DNA of 64,000 nucleotides from Thauera aromatica K172 (lineage in GTDB: Bacteria > Pseudomonadota > Gammaproteobacteria > Burkholderiales > Rhodocyclaceae). The stretch covers positions 1,302,001 through 1,366,000 of the forward strand of contig NZ_CP028339.1 in the NCBI RefSeq assembly GCF_003030465.1, written 5' to 3'. Every line of letters starts with the position of its first letter. Within the stretch, counting starts at the first letter, position 1. Below, in pieces: positions 17,362-26,322 of this stretch. The notes beneath the pieces were generated by a model that was not told the origin of the DNA, ran no database searches, and saw only the letters and a list, made by a program, of their open reading frames with translations. The position numbers were made by a program, and so were the translations under genes.

Positions 17362-18168
17362 ATGGACGTGGCGATGGAGACGATTCTTTTCGAAGTCGAG
17401 GACGGGGTCGCGACCCTGACGCTGAACCGCCCGGAGCGGCTCAACAGCTTCAACGACCGCATGCACGACGAGCTGCGCCAGGCGCTGGCGCGGGTGCGCG
17501 TGGGGCGGGCCGACGGCAGCGTCCGCGTGCTCGTGCTCACCGGCGCCGGGCGCGGCTTCTGCGCCGGCCAGGACCTGTCCGACCGCAACGTCGCGCCCGG
17601 CGGCGAGGCGGTCGATCTGGGGGCGTCGGTGGAAAAGAACTACAAGCCGCTGGTGCTGGCGCTGCGCGCGCTCGAGCTGCCGGTGATCGCCGCCGTAAAC
17701 GGCGTCGCCGCGGGGGCGGGGGCGAACATCGCGCTGGCCTGCGACCTGGTGTTCGCCGCGCGCTCGGCGAGCTTCATCCAGGCGTTCAGCAAGCTCGGGC
17801 TGATTCCCGACACCGGCGGCACCTGGATCCTGCCGCGCCTGCTGGGGCCGGCGCGCGCCCTCGGCCTGGCCCTGCTCGGCGAACGCCTGAGCGCGGAGCA
17901 GGCCGAGCAGTGGGGGCTGATCTGGAAGACGGTGGACGATGCTGCGCTGATGAGCACGGTGGGCGCGGTTGCGCGCCAGCTCGCGCAGGGGCCGACCTTC
18001 GGCTACGCGCAGACCAAGAAGGCGATCTGGGAGAGCTCGCTGCGCGGCCTCGAAGCCCAGCTCGACGTCGAGCGCGACCTGATGTCGGCCTGCGGGCGTT
18101 CGGAAGACTACCGCGAGGGGGTGGCCGCATTCATGGACAAGCGTGCGCCGCAGTTCAAGGGCCGGTGA
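17362..18168 (+). CDS. paaG: Epoxyphenylacetyl-CoA isomerase PaaG
   Basis: 268 residues from the ATG at 17362 (MDVAMETILFEVEDGVATLTLNRPERLNSF); the preceding frame back to 17278 runs through the operator and is discarded. Crotonase fold: oxyanion-hole segments LTGAGRGFCAGQDLSDRNV and AAVNGVAAGAGANIALACDLVFAA, then KLGLIPDTGGTWILPRLLG with the catalytic Asp, and the C-terminal trimerisation helix. PaaG converts ring-1,2-epoxyphenylacetyl-CoA to oxepin-CoA and also shifts double bonds later in the pathway. First gene of the rightward paa operon. Confidence 0.92.
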   Translation: MDVAMETILFEVEDGVATLTLNRPERLNSFNDRMHDELRQALARVRVGRADGSVRVLVLTGAGRGFCAGQDLSDRNVAPGGEAVDLGASVEKNYKPLVLALRALELPVIAAVNGVAAGAGANIALACDLVFAARSASFIQAFSKLGLIPDTGGTWILPRLLGPARALGLALLGERLSAEQAEQWGLIWKTVDDAALMSTVGAVARQLAQGPTFGYAQTKKAIWESSLRGLEAQLDVERDLMSACGRSEDYREGVAAFMDKRAPQFKGR

Positions 18169-18273
18169 ACGGCCGTTCCCGCGGCGCCTGGCCGGCGGGA
18201 ACATCGAAGCCGCTGGTCGGCGGATGGGCAAATTCGGCGGGTCGCGTACCCGCATCGCAATGGAGAGGATGGG

Positions 18274-18765
18274 ATGAACAAGACGAGCCCGACAGCGCAA
18301 GCACAGGATGCCCAGGCCGTGGCCGAGCAGGTCGGCCGGTCGATGTATGCGCGCGACCACGCTTCGCGCGGACTGGGAATCGAAATCGCGGCCATCGGCC
18401 CGGGGTATTCGCGCCTCACCATGACCGTCGAGGAGCGCATGCTCAACGGCCTTGGCGCCTGTCACGGCGCCTTCATCACCGCGGTGGCCGACTCCGCCTT
18501 CGCCTATGCCTGCAACGCCTGCAACGAGCAGACCGTGGCCTCGGGCATCAGTCTGGATTTCCTGCGCCCGGGGCGGCTGGGCGACGTCCTCACCGCGGAA
18601 GCGCACGAAGTGCAGGCCGCGGGACGCACCGGGCTGTACGACATCCGCGTCACCAACCAGGCCGGTGAGCTGGTCGCGCTGTTGCGCGGCAAGTCGTACC
18701 GGAAGAAGGGGCGGCCGGTGATTGCGGCGGGCGAGGGCGGCACGCACCTATCGAATATCGAATGA
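18274..18765 (+). CDS. paaI: Phenylacetate pathway thioesterase PaaI
   Basis: 163 residues, hotdog fold. The active-site region [32 protein letters not shown] carries the Asn-Gly-x5-His-Gly signature and the catalytic Asp. It hydrolyses (hydroxy)phenylacetyl-CoA esters to recover CoA when the pathway stalls. SD GGAGAGGATGGG precedes the ATG. Its stop overlaps an alternative upstream ATG of paaK, so translation is closely linked. Confidence 0.92.
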   Translation: MNKTSPTAQAQDAQAVAEQVGRSMYARDHASRGLGIEIAAIGPGYSRLTMTVEERMLNGLGACHGAFITAVADSAFAYACNACNEQTVASGISLDFLRPGRLGDVLTAEAHEVQAAGRTGLYDIRVTNQAGELVALLRGKSYRKKGRPVIAAGEGGTHLSNIE

Positions 18766-18788
18766 TCCAGCACACCAAGGAGGAGACC

Positions 18789-20111
18789 ATGCCGATCAAC
18801 CGCTACGCGCCTGCGCAGCTCGAGCCGATCGAGACGGCCAGCGCCGACGAGCTGCGCGCCTTGCAGCTCGAACGGCTGCAATGGAGCGTGCGCCACGCGT
18901 ACGACAACGTGCCGCACTATCGCCAGGCCTTCGATGCCAAGGGCGTGCATCCGGACGACCTGCGCACGCTCGAGGACCTGGCGAAGTTCCCGTTCACCAC
19001 CAAGCACGACCTGCGCGACAACTACCCGTTCGGGATGTTCGCGGTGCCGCTGGAGCGGGTCGCCCGCATCCACGCCTCGTCCGGCACCACCGGCAAGCCG
19101 ACGGTGGTCGGGTACACGCTGAAGGACATCGACACCTGGGCCACGATGGTGGCGCGCTCGATCCGCGCCTCGGGCGGACGCCCCGGCGACATGGTTCACG
19201 TGTCCTATGGCTACGGGCTGTTTACCGGCGGCCTGGGGGCGCACTACGGCGCGGAGAAGCTCGGCTGCACCGTGGTGCCGATGTCGGGCGGGCAGACCGA
19301 GAAGCAGATCCAGGTGATTCAGGACTTCAAGCCGAAGATCATCATGGTGACGCCGTCCTACATGCTGACGATCCTCGACGAGATGGAAGCGCAGGGCATC
19401 GATCCAAAGAGCACTTCGCTCAAGATCGGCATCTTCGGCGCCGAGCCGTGGACGCCGGCGATGCGCGAGGCGATGGAGGCGCGTTCGGGCATGGACGCGG
19501 TCGACATCTACGGCCTGTCCGAAGTGATGGGGCCGGGGGTGGCCAACGAGTGCGTCGAAACGAAGGACGGCCCGACCATCTGGGAGGATCACTTCTATCC
19601 CGAGATCATCGACCCGATGACCGGCGAGGTGCTGCCCGACGGTGCCGAGGGCGAGCTGGTGTTCACGTCCCTCTCCAAGGAAGCGATGCCGGTGATCCGC
19701 TACCGCACCCGCGACCTGACCCGCCTGTTGCCGCCCACTGCGCGCAGCATGCGGCGGATGGCCAAGATCACCGGGCGCAGCGACGACATGCTGATCATCC
19801 GCGGGGTCAACGTGTTCCCGACCCAGATCGAGGAGCTGATCTGCAAGATGCCCAAGCTGGCGCCGCACTACCTGCTCGAGGTGGACAAGAACGGCCACAT
19901 GGACACCCTCACGGTCCGGGTCGAAGTGAACCCGGAAGCCCAGGTCGGACGCCACCCCGAGCACAAGGAAGCGCTCGCCAAGGAGCTGACCCACCTGATC
20001 AAGAGCCTGATCGGGGTGTCGTGCAAGGTCGTCGTCGGCGAGCCGTTCAGCATCGAGCGGGTCACCATCGGCAAGGCCCGGCGCGTCATCGACCGCCGCC
20101 CCAGAAGCTGA
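18789..20111 (+). CDS. paaK: Phenylacetate-CoA ligase PaaK (aerobic cluster)
   Basis: 440 residues from the ATG at 18789 ([15 protein letters not shown]), chosen because AAGGAGGAG lies just ahead; an in-frame ATG at 18762 overlaps paaI. AMP-forming enzyme that makes phenylacetyl-CoA from phenylacetate, ATP and CoA. Motifs: [76 protein letters not shown] and a C-terminal [10 protein letters not shown]. PaaK-specific C-terminal domain present. A second, closely similar ligase (padJ, 58726) lies in the anaerobic pad operon. Confidence 0.95.
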   Translation: MPINRYAPAQLEPIETASADELRALQLERLQWSVRHAYDNVPHYRQAFDAKGVHPDDLRTLEDLAKFPFTTKHDLRDNYPFGMFAVPLERVARIHASSGTTGKPTVVGYTLKDIDTWATMVARSIRASGGRPGDMVHVSYGYGLFTGGLGAHYGAEKLGCTVVPMSGGQTEKQIQVIQDFKPKIIMVTPSYMLTILDEMEAQGIDPKSTSLKIGIFGAEPWTPAMREAMEARSGMDAVDIYGLSEVMGPGVANECVETKDGPTIWEDHFYPEIIDPMTGEVLPDGAEGELVFTSLSKEAMPVIRYRTRDLTRLLPPTARSMRRMAKITGRSDDMLIIRGVNVFPTQIEELICKMPKLAPHYLLEVDKNGHMDTLTVRVEVNPEAQVGRHPEHKEALAKELTHLIKSLIGVSCKVVVGEPFSIERVTIGKARRVIDRRPRS

Positions 20112-20179
20112 GCCCGCAACAACCGATACCTACAGCGCGGCGGGCCTCAGGCGCCGCCGCCCCCACCGAGGAGCGAAGC

Positions 20180-21172
20180 ATGTATACCCAGTCCCTCAGC
20201 ATTCCCGACCGCGACGCGGCCCCGCGCATCGCCGAAAACCCCGAGTACGTCGCCCAGTTCAACGCCAGGATCGATGCCGGCGGCTTCATCGAGCCCAAGG
20301 ACTGGATGCCGGACGCCTACCGCCGGACGCTGGTCCGGCAGATCAGCCAGCACGCCCACTCCGAGATCGTCGGCATGCTCCCCGAAGGCAACTGGATCAC
20401 CCGCGCCCCCAGCCTCAAGCGCAAGGCGATCCTGCTCGCCAAGGTGCAGGACGAGGGCGGCCACGGCCTCTACCTGTACGCCGCGGCCGAAACGCTCGGC
20501 GTATCGCGCGATGAGCTCTACGAAGCGCTGCTCTCGGGCAAGGCCAAGTACAGCTCGATCTTCAACTACCCGACGCTGACCTGGGCCGACATCGGCGTGG
20601 TCGGCTGGCTGGTCGATGGCGCCGCGATCATGAACCAGATCCCGCTGTGCAAGTGCAGCTACGGCCCTTATGCGCGCGCCATGATCCGGGTGTGCAAGGA
20701 AGAATCCTTCCACCAGCGCCAGGGCTTCGACCTGTTGCTGACGATGATGAAAGGCACGGCCGAGCAGCGCGAGATGGTGCAGGACGCGGTGAATCGCTGG
20801 TGGTGGCCGTCGATCATGATGTTCGGCCCGCACGACCACGACAGCGTGCACACCGAGACCGCACGCTGGGGCATCAAGCGCATCTCCAACGACGATCTGC
20901 GGCAGAAGTTCGTCGATGCGACGGTGAAGCAGGCCGAAGTGCTCGGCGTCACCCTGCCCGATCCTGCGCTGAAGTGGAATGCCGAGCGCGGCCATCACGA
21001 CTTCGGCGCCATCGACTGGGACGAATTCTGGAACGTGGTCGGCGGCCACGGTCCGTGCAACGTCGATCGCCTGGCCGAGCGCAGGCGGGCCTGGGAGGAG
21101 GGCGCCTGGGTGCGCGAAGCCGCCCTCGCCCATGCCGAAAAGCAGGCTGCACGCGAGCGCCAGGCCGCCTGA
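20180..21172 (+). CDS. paaA: Phenylacetyl-CoA epoxidase alpha subunit PaaA
   Basis: 330 residues. Catalytic di-iron subunit of the PaaABCE ring 1,2-epoxidase, which adds one oxygen atom to the ring of phenylacetyl-CoA. Helical bundle with iron ligands in [28 protein letters not shown] (E-x2-H), and [17 protein letters not shown] (E-x2-H). Lys/Arg-rich CoA contacts and [15 protein letters not shown] are strongly PaaA-like. SD CGAGGAGCGAAGC precedes the ATG at 20180. Length is as expected. Confidence 0.96.
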   Translation: MYTQSLSIPDRDAAPRIAENPEYVAQFNARIDAGGFIEPKDWMPDAYRRTLVRQISQHAHSEIVGMLPEGNWITRAPSLKRKAILLAKVQDEGGHGLYLYAAAETLGVSRDELYEALLSGKAKYSSIFNYPTLTWADIGVVGWLVDGAAIMNQIPLCKCSYGPYARAMIRVCKEESFHQRQGFDLLLTMMKGTAEQREMVQDAVNRWWWPSIMMFGPHDHDSVHTETARWGIKRISNDDLRQKFVDATVKQAEVLGVTLPDPALKWNAERGHHDFGAIDWDEFWNVVGGHGPCNVDRLAERRRAWEEGAWVREAALAHAEKQAARERQAA

Positions 21173-21241
21173 GCGGCGCCGTCTTCACCGATCCCGACCA
21201 CCAGAGGCGGCAGGCAAGGCCGCCCGTAGAGGAGCATTGAC

Positions 21242-21529
21242 ATGGAACGCAAGGAATGGCCGCTGTGGGAAGTCTTCATCCGCAGCCGTAACGGACTCGA
21301 TCACAAACACTGCGGCAGCGTGCATGCGCCGGACGCAAGAATGGCGCTGCAGGTGGCGCGCGACGTGTATACCCGGCGCCTCGAAGGGGTCTCGATCTGG
21401 GTCGTCAGGGCGTCCGACATCGTCGCCTCCGACCCCGATGCGAAGCCCGAACTGTTCGACCCGGCCGAGGACAAGATCTACCGCCACCCGACCTTCTACA
21501 AGCTGCCCGACGAAGTCAATCACATGTGA
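21242..21529 (+). CDS. paaB: Phenylacetyl-CoA epoxidase subunit PaaB
   Basis: 95 residues, complete. PaaB is the small structural subunit that bridges PaaAC heterodimers. Conserved sequence: WPLWEVFIRSRNGLDHKHCGSVHAPDARMALQVARDVYTRR and a C-terminal KIYRHPTFYKLPDEVNHM. SD AGAGGAGC lies 7 bases ahead. A strong intrinsic terminator hairpin follows five bases after the stop codon, before paaC. Confidence 0.95.
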   Translation: MERKEWPLWEVFIRSRNGLDHKHCGSVHAPDARMALQVARDVYTRRLEGVSIWVVRASDIVASDPDAKPELFDPAEDKIYRHPTFYKLPDEVNHM

Positions 21530-21534
21530 GCAGG

Positions 21535-21575
21535 GCCGCCGGGAAGCGGCGCCCCGTTCCCGGCGGCGCATTTTT
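21535..21575 (+). terminator. Intrinsic terminator or attenuator between paaB and paaC
   Basis: GCCGCCGGGAA (21535-21545) pairs perfectly with TTCCCGGCGGC (21557-21567) around an 11-base loop, followed by GCA and TTTTT (21571-21575). This is the best terminator in the paa region, yet it sits inside paaABCDE. It must be read through for paaCDE to be expressed, or paaC must have its own promoter. Confidence 0.8.
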
Positions 21576-21608
21576 GCCCCGACTTCGCAGAGACAAGGAT
21601 TCCCCCCC

Positions 21609-22361
21609 ATGAGCCAACAACATCTCGAATACGTGCTGCGCCTCGGCGACAACGCACTGATCCTCGGCCAGCGCCTGTCCGAATGGTGCGGCCGCGCCCC
21701 GGTGATCGAGGAAGACCTCGCCCTCGCCAACATGGCGCTCGACCTCATCGGCCAGGCCCGCCTGCTGCTGACCCATGCGGGCAAGCTCGAAGACCAGGGC
21801 CGCGACGAAGACCAGCTCGCCTTCCTGCGCGTCGAGCGCGACTACCGCAACGTTACCCTGGCCGAGCTGCCGAACCACGATTTCGGCCGCACCACGGTGC
21901 GCAACTTCCTCTTCAGCGCGTTCCAGGTGCTGCTGTGGGAGCGTCTCGCGCGCTCGACCGACACCGAACTGGCGGCGATCGCGGCGAAGAGCCTGAAAGA
22001 GGCGCGCTACCACCTCAATCACTCGGCCGAGTGGGTGATCCGCCTCGGCGATGGCACGGCCGAATCGCAGCGCCGCACCCAGGCCGCGCTGGACGACCTG
22101 TGGCCGTACACCGCCGAGCTGTTTTCGGCCGATGCCACCGACGATGCCGTTGCCGCCGCCGGCATCGGCCCGGCCTGGAGCGAGCTCGAAGCCGCCTGGC
22201 AGGCGAGCGTGCTGCCGGTGCTGGAGGAGGCCACGCTGACGGTGCCGGCGGACACGCCGTTCCGCAGCCAGGGCCGGCTCGGCCGCCACTCCGAGCACAT
22301 GGGGCACTTGCTGACGACGCTGCAGTACATGCAGCGCACCTACCCGGGCGCGCAGTGGTGA
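21609..22361 (+). CDS. paaC: Phenylacetyl-CoA epoxidase structural subunit PaaC
   Basis: 250 residues. PaaC resembles PaaA but lacks a functional metal site; it pairs with PaaA in the oxygenase core. Conserved: EYVLRLGDNALILGQRLSEWCGRAPVIEEDLALANMALDLIGQAR, LPNHDFGRTTVRNFLFSAFQ, EARYHLNHSAEWVIRLGDGTAESQRR and a C-terminal GRLGRHSEHMGHLLTTLQYMQRTYPGAQW. The ATG at 21609 follows ACAAGGATTCCC, a moderate SD. Confidence 0.95.
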   Translation: MSQQHLEYVLRLGDNALILGQRLSEWCGRAPVIEEDLALANMALDLIGQARLLLTHAGKLEDQGRDEDQLAFLRVERDYRNVTLAELPNHDFGRTTVRNFLFSAFQVLLWERLARSTDTELAAIAAKSLKEARYHLNHSAEWVIRLGDGTAESQRRTQAALDDLWPYTAELFSADATDDAVAAAGIGPAWSELEAAWQASVLPVLEEATLTVPADTPFRSQGRLGRHSEHMGHLLTTLQYMQRTYPGAQW

Positions 22362-22400
22362 GCGGGCGATGCTGAGAACGGACATTGCGGGAGTGCGGAC

Positions 22401-22892
22401 ATGCTGACCGAAGCCCGGGCCTGGGCGGCGCTCGACGCCGTGCCCGACCCCGAAGTGCCGGTGGTGTCGGTGGTGGAGCTGGGCATCGTGCGCGAACTGC
22501 ACTGCCGCCCCGAGGGCGTCACCGTGGTGGTGACGCCGACCTACTCCGGCTGCCCGGCGACCGAAGTGATCGGCGACACCATCCGCGCGGCCTTGCACGC
22601 CGCCGGGGCGGGCGAAGTCGATCTCCAGACCCGGCTCGATCCGGCGTGGACCAGCGACTGGATCGGCGAAGCCGCGCGCGAGAAGCTGCGCGCCTACGGC
22701 ATCGTCCCGCCGAGCGGCAAGGCTGCCGTCGGCGGGGCGCAGCCGATCCGCTTCGTCAAGCGCCGCCTCGCCTGCCCGCGTTGCGGTTCGGACGACACCG
22801 AACGCCTGTCCGAGTTCGGCTCCACCGCGTGCAAGTCGACCTGGCGCTGCAAGGCCTGCCTCGAACCTTTCGAATATTTCAAGCCGATCTGA
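22401..22892 (+). CDS. paaD: Phenylacetyl-CoA epoxidase assembly protein PaaD
   Basis: 163 residues. Residues 1-90 form a MIP18/DUF59 domain of the Fe-S assembly type (VPDPEVPVVSVVELGIVRELHC, TPTYSGCPATEVIGDTI with a conserved cysteine). The C-terminus has a zinc-ribbon pattern CPRCGSDDTERLSEFGSTACKSTWRCKAC. PaaD is needed to mature the iron centres of the epoxidase rather than being part of the stable complex. It is positioned between paaC and paaE in the canonical order. Confidence 0.93.
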   Translation: MLTEARAWAALDAVPDPEVPVVSVVELGIVRELHCRPEGVTVVVTPTYSGCPATEVIGDTIRAALHAAGAGEVDLQTRLDPAWTSDWIGEAAREKLRAYGIVPPSGKAAVGGAQPIRFVKRRLACPRCGSDDTERLSEFGSTACKSTWRCKACLEPFEYFKPI

Positions 22893-22928
22893 TCCGCCCG
22901 CAGGGCAGACGGACAACGGAGACCAAGC

Positions 22929-23996
22929 ATGACCCCCAAATTCCATCCGCTGAAAGTGGCCGAAGTGCGACGCGAGACTCCGGACGCGGTCAGCCTGCGT
23001 TTCGAGGTCCCGGCCGAGCTGGCCGAAGACTACCGCTTCACCCAGGGCCAGCACCTGACCGTCAAGGCCAGCGTCGAGGGCGAGTCGCTGCGCCGTTCCT
23101 ACTCGATCTGCAGCGCGGTCGACGAGGGCGAGCTGCGCGTGGCGATCAAGAAGGTCGCCGGCGGGCGCTTTTCGAACTGGGCCAACGCCGGCCTGCAGGT
23201 CGGCGACGTGCTCGAAGTGATGACGCCGAAGGGGCGCTTCTATACCGAGCTCGACCCGGACAGTGAAAAACACTACGTCGCCTTCGCCGCCGGTGCCGGG
23301 ATCACCCCGATCATCTCGATGATCAAGACCACGCTGAAAGCCGAGCCGAAGAGCCGGTTCACGCTGATCTACGGCAACCGCCGCCAGAGCAGCGTGATCT
23401 TTTCCGAAGCGCTCGAAGACCTGAAGGACCGCTACCTGACCCGGTTCACGCTGTACCACGTGTTTTCGCGCGAAGAGCAGGAAGTGCCGCTGTTCAACGG
23501 CCGCCTCGACCGCGCCCGGGTCGCGGCTTTCGCCGATACCCTGGTACCGGCCGAGACCATCGATGCCGCCTTCATCTGCGGTCCCGGCGGCATGATCGAC
23601 GAAGTCCGCGATGGCCTGCTCGCCTGCGGCGTGCCTGCCGAGCGCATCCACTTCGAACGCTTCGGCGTGCCCGACTCGGCGCCCGCCCACCACGTCGAAC
23701 CGGGCGATGCGCCCAAGGCCACGATCACCGTGATTGCCGACGGCCTGCGCCGCAATGTAGAGTTCCGCGCCGAAGATCCGTCGATCCTGGATGTCGCCCT
23801 GCGCGCCGGGATGGATCTGCCGTACTCGTGCAAGGGCGGGGTGTGCTGCACCTGCCGGGCCAAGGTGCTCGAAGGCAAGGTGCGCATGGACAAGAATTTC
23901 ACCCTCGAGCAGCCCGATGTGGACGCCGGCTACGTGCTGACCTGCCAGGCCCACCCGCTCACCGAAAAAGTCGTCATCAGCTTCGACGAGCGCTGA
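22929..23996 (+). CDS. paaE: Phenylacetyl-CoA epoxidase reductase PaaE
   Basis: 355 residues. It transfers electrons from NADPH through FAD and a [2Fe-2S] cluster to PaaA. The FAD domain has RRSYSICSAVDEGELRVAIKKV, the NAD(P) domain has FAAGAGITPIISMIKTTL and FICGPGGMIDEV, and the C-terminal plant-type ferredoxin domain has CKGGVCCTCRAKVLEGK and a fourth ligand in LTCQAHPL. Normal length. It is followed by an intrinsic terminator, which marks the end of the structural gene block. Confidence 0.95.
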   Translation: MTPKFHPLKVAEVRRETPDAVSLRFEVPAELAEDYRFTQGQHLTVKASVEGESLRRSYSICSAVDEGELRVAIKKVAGGRFSNWANAGLQVGDVLEVMTPKGRFYTELDPDSEKHYVAFAAGAGITPIISMIKTTLKAEPKSRFTLIYGNRRQSSVIFSEALEDLKDRYLTRFTLYHVFSREEQEVPLFNGRLDRARVAAFADTLVPAETIDAAFICGPGGMIDEVRDGLLACGVPAERIHFERFGVPDSAPAHHVEPGDAPKATITVIADGLRRNVEFRAEDPSILDVALRAGMDLPYSCKGGVCCTCRAKVLEGKVRMDKNFTLEQPDVDAGYVLTCQAHPLTEKVVISFDER

Positions 23997-24004
23997 GTAC
24001 GCCC

Positions 24005-24031
24005 GCGCCGCGCGTGCCGCGGCGCCGTTTT
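24005..24031 (+). terminator. Intrinsic terminator after paaE
   Basis: GCGCCGCG (24005-24012) pairs with CGCGGCGC (24018-24025) around CGTGC, followed by CG and TTTT (24028-24031). It separates paaABCDE from the TetR gene at 24086. Confidence 0.65.
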
Positions 24032-24085
24032 CAACCGATCGCAGCCCGTCCGCGGGCCGCAGCTTTCAGGAGTCGAACCCGAACA

Positions 24086-24724
24086 ATGGCCAGAGGCAAA
24101 GCCGCCACCTTTGAACTGCAGCGCGGTGCGATCCAGGAGGCCGCCGCCGACCTGATCGCCGCAAAAGGCTTCCACAACACGTCGATGGCCGAGATCGCGC
24201 GCACCTGCGGCGTCTCGAAGCCGCTGCTCTACCATTACTATCGCGACAAGGAACACATCCTGTTCGATATCGCCGACTTCCATGTGGATCGCCTGCTGAA
24301 GCTCGTCGGGGGCGTGCTGGCCGAAACCGATGTCCCTCGCCTGCGCCTCGAACGCATGATCTGCCGCTTCCTCGACGTCTACGTCAGCGGCCGCAGCTTC
24401 CATGTCGTGCTGGTGCAGGACGTGAAATTCCTCCATGCAGTGCAGCGCGAGGAGATTTTCAACAAGGAAAGACTCATCGTCGACGCATTTGCCGATACCA
24501 TCGAGGGAATCGAGCCCGGGCTGCGCGGCCGGCGCCTGGACAAGGCCGTGACCATGGTGCTGTTCGGCATGATCAACTGGACGTTCAGCTGGCTGCGCGC
24601 CGAAGGCGAGCTCTCTTCGGTCGAGATCGGACCGCTGGTGACGCGGATTTTCCTGCACGGCGTCACCGGTCTCGCCCAGGAGGCGCCCGGGACGGTTCAC
24701 GGCTCCCCGGCCGTGGTCGTGTGA
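24086..24724 (+). CDS. paaR: TetR-family regulator, probable PaaR repressor
   Basis: 212 residues. The N-terminal TetR HTH is clear (AAADLIAAKGFHNTSMAEIARTCGVSKPLLYHYYRDKEHILFDI, residues 14-57). The C-terminal ligand domain ends at about 205. Located inside the paa cluster between the epoxidase genes and the thiolase, it is the natural candidate for the TetR repressor PaaR, which binds phenylacetyl-CoA. Its expected target is the perfect palindrome at 17282. SD TCAGGAG is 17-11 bases ahead of the ATG. Confidence 0.8.
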   Translation: MARGKAATFELQRGAIQEAAADLIAAKGFHNTSMAEIARTCGVSKPLLYHYYRDKEHILFDIADFHVDRLLKLVGGVLAETDVPRLRLERMICRFLDVYVSGRSFHVVLVQDVKFLHAVQREEIFNKERLIVDAFADTIEGIEPGLRGRRLDKAVTMVLFGMINWTFSWLRAEGELSSVEIGPLVTRIFLHGVTGLAQEAPGTVHGSPAVVV

Positions 24725-24781
24725 TGTGGCCGCAGCGGAGCCCGATTCTTACCCAAGCGAAGTATTCAGGAGGACGTTTGA

Positions 24782-25984
24782 ATGACCGAAGTTTTCATCT
24801 GCGACGGCATCCGCACGCCGATCGGACGCTATGCCGGCGCGCTGTCGTCGGTACGCACCGACGATCTCGCCGCGCTGCCGATCCGGGCGCTGCTCGAGCG
24901 CAACGCGGGGCTCGACCCGGCGGCGATCGATGACGTCTACTATGGCTGCGCCAACCAGGCCGGCGAAGACAATCGCAACGTCGCGCGCATGGCGGCGCTG
25001 CTCGCCGGGCTGCCGACTTCGGTTCCCGGGGCGACGCTGAACCGGCTGTGCGGCTCGGGCATGGACGCGGTGGGAACCGCCGCGCGCGCGATCCGCGCCG
25101 GGGAGGCCGATCTGATGATCGCCGGCGGCGTGGAAAGCATGAGCCGGGCGCCGTTCGTCATCGCCAAGGCCGACACCGCGTTCTCGCGCAGCGCCAAGAT
25201 CGAGGACACCACGATCGGCTGGCGTTTCGTCAATCCGCGGATGAAAGCGCAGTTCGGCATCGACTCGATGCCCGAAACCGCCGAGAACGTCGCCCAGCAG
25301 TACGGTATCGCGCGTGCCGACCAGGACGCGTTCGCGCTGCGCAGCCAGGCCCGCTACGCAGCGGCGCGTGCGCGCGGCTTCTTCGACGGCGAACTGCTGA
25401 CGGTCGAGATTCCGCAGCGCAAGGGCGAGCCGCTGCGCGTCAGCGCCGACGAGCACCCGCGCGAGACCACGCTCGAGGCCCTGGGCCGCCTGAAAGGCGT
25501 CGTCCGCCCCGACGGTACGGTGACGGCCGGCAACGCCTCCGGCGTCAATGACGGCTCGGTGGCCTTGCTGCTGGCGAACGAAGCGGCGGCCAAGCGTCAC
25601 GGCCTGACGCCGCGCGCGCGCGTGGTGGCGATGGCGACCGCCGGCCTCGAGCCGCGGATCATGGGTATGGGGCCGGCGCCGGCAACCCGCAAAGTGCTCG
25701 AGCGTACCGGGCTGTCGCTCGCGGCGATGGACGTCATCGAGCTCAACGAGGCCTTTGCCGCGCAAGGGCTGGGCGTGATGCGCGACCTTGGGCTGGCGGA
25801 CGACGCCGAGCATGTGAACCCGAACGGCGGTGCGATCGCGCTTGGCCATCCGCTCGGCGCCTCGGGCGCCCGCCTCGTCCTTACCGCGATGCGCCAGCTC
25901 GAAGCCAGCGGCGGCCGCTACGGCTTGTGCACGATGTGCATCGGCGTCGGCCAGGGCATCGCGCTGATCATCGAGCGCGTCTGA
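24782..25984 (+). CDS. paaJ: 3-oxoadipyl-CoA / 3-oxo-5,6-dehydrosuberyl-CoA thiolase PaaJ
   Basis: 400 residues, complete thiolase. The acyl-enzyme cysteine is in LNRLCGSGMDAVG (about residue 90). The two other catalytic signatures are NPNGGAIALGHPLGASGARL and LCTMCIGVGQGIALIIERV. VFICDGIRTPIGRYAGALS at the N-terminus is typical of the PaaJ/PcaF group. It cleaves the two 3-oxo intermediates of the pathway to acetyl-CoA, 2,3-didehydroadipyl-CoA and succinyl-CoA. SD AGGAGGACG is present. It ends before a large hairpin. Confidence 0.93.
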   Translation: MTEVFICDGIRTPIGRYAGALSSVRTDDLAALPIRALLERNAGLDPAAIDDVYYGCANQAGEDNRNVARMAALLAGLPTSVPGATLNRLCGSGMDAVGTAARAIRAGEADLMIAGGVESMSRAPFVIAKADTAFSRSAKIEDTTIGWRFVNPRMKAQFGIDSMPETAENVAQQYGIARADQDAFALRSQARYAAARARGFFDGELLTVEIPQRKGEPLRVSADEHPRETTLEALGRLKGVVRPDGTVTAGNASGVNDGSVALLLANEAAAKRHGLTPRARVVAMATAGLEPRIMGMGPAPATRKVLERTGLSLAAMDVIELNEAFAAQGLGVMRDLGLADDAEHVNPNGGAIALGHPLGASGARLVLTAMRQLEASGGRYGLCTMCIGVGQGIALIIERV

Positions 25985-26020
25985 GCCTTCGCCCGCGCTG
26001 CCGGGCCCGTCGGAGTTATC

Positions 26021-26053
26021 ACTTCGCCCGCCGCTTTTGCCGGCGGGCGAAGT
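26021..26053. terminator. Large hairpin after paaJ
   Basis: ACTTCGCCCGCCG (26021-26033) pairs perfectly with CGGCGGGCGAAGT (26041-26053) around CTTTTGC. The 13-bp stem lies 37 bases after the paaJ stop and is followed by CGTTT, a weak T-run. The rest of the 338-base gap 25985-26322 holds the MerR promoter and no gene that I can see. Confidence 0.6.
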
Positions 26054-26158
26054 CGTTTACCGCGAGAAAACGTTGCCGTTTCCGCCGCGGACGCGGTCAC
26101 CGGGGCCAGGAACAGGGGGCGCGACCGCCCGGATTGGGCCGGGTCGATGCGGTTTTTG

Positions 26159-26186
26159 TTGACGTTTACGTCAGCGTCAATATCAT
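26159..26186 (+). promoter_or_regulatory. Promoter and operator of the MerR-family gene
   Basis: TTGACG (26159-26164) and TATCAT (26181-26186) form a promoter with a 16-base spacer. The operator fills it: TGACGT-TT-ACGTCA (26160-26173) is a perfect inverted repeat, and the wider element 26159-26180 begins TTGACG and ends CGTCAA. The reverse complement of 32264-32285, in the rnf/nfu promoter, matches 26159-26180 at 20 of 22 positions. Confidence 0.72.
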
Positions 26187-26322
26187 TCTGTCTGTGTGAC
26201 GGCCGTATGCCGTCCGCCCGCTTTCCGTCGTGGCGCTGGCCGGCATGAAGGGGCGGGGGATGCGGTGCCGCTGAAGATCGCGGCGGCGCACGATATCGGC
26301 CGTCACGGCCAGTGCGGAGAGA

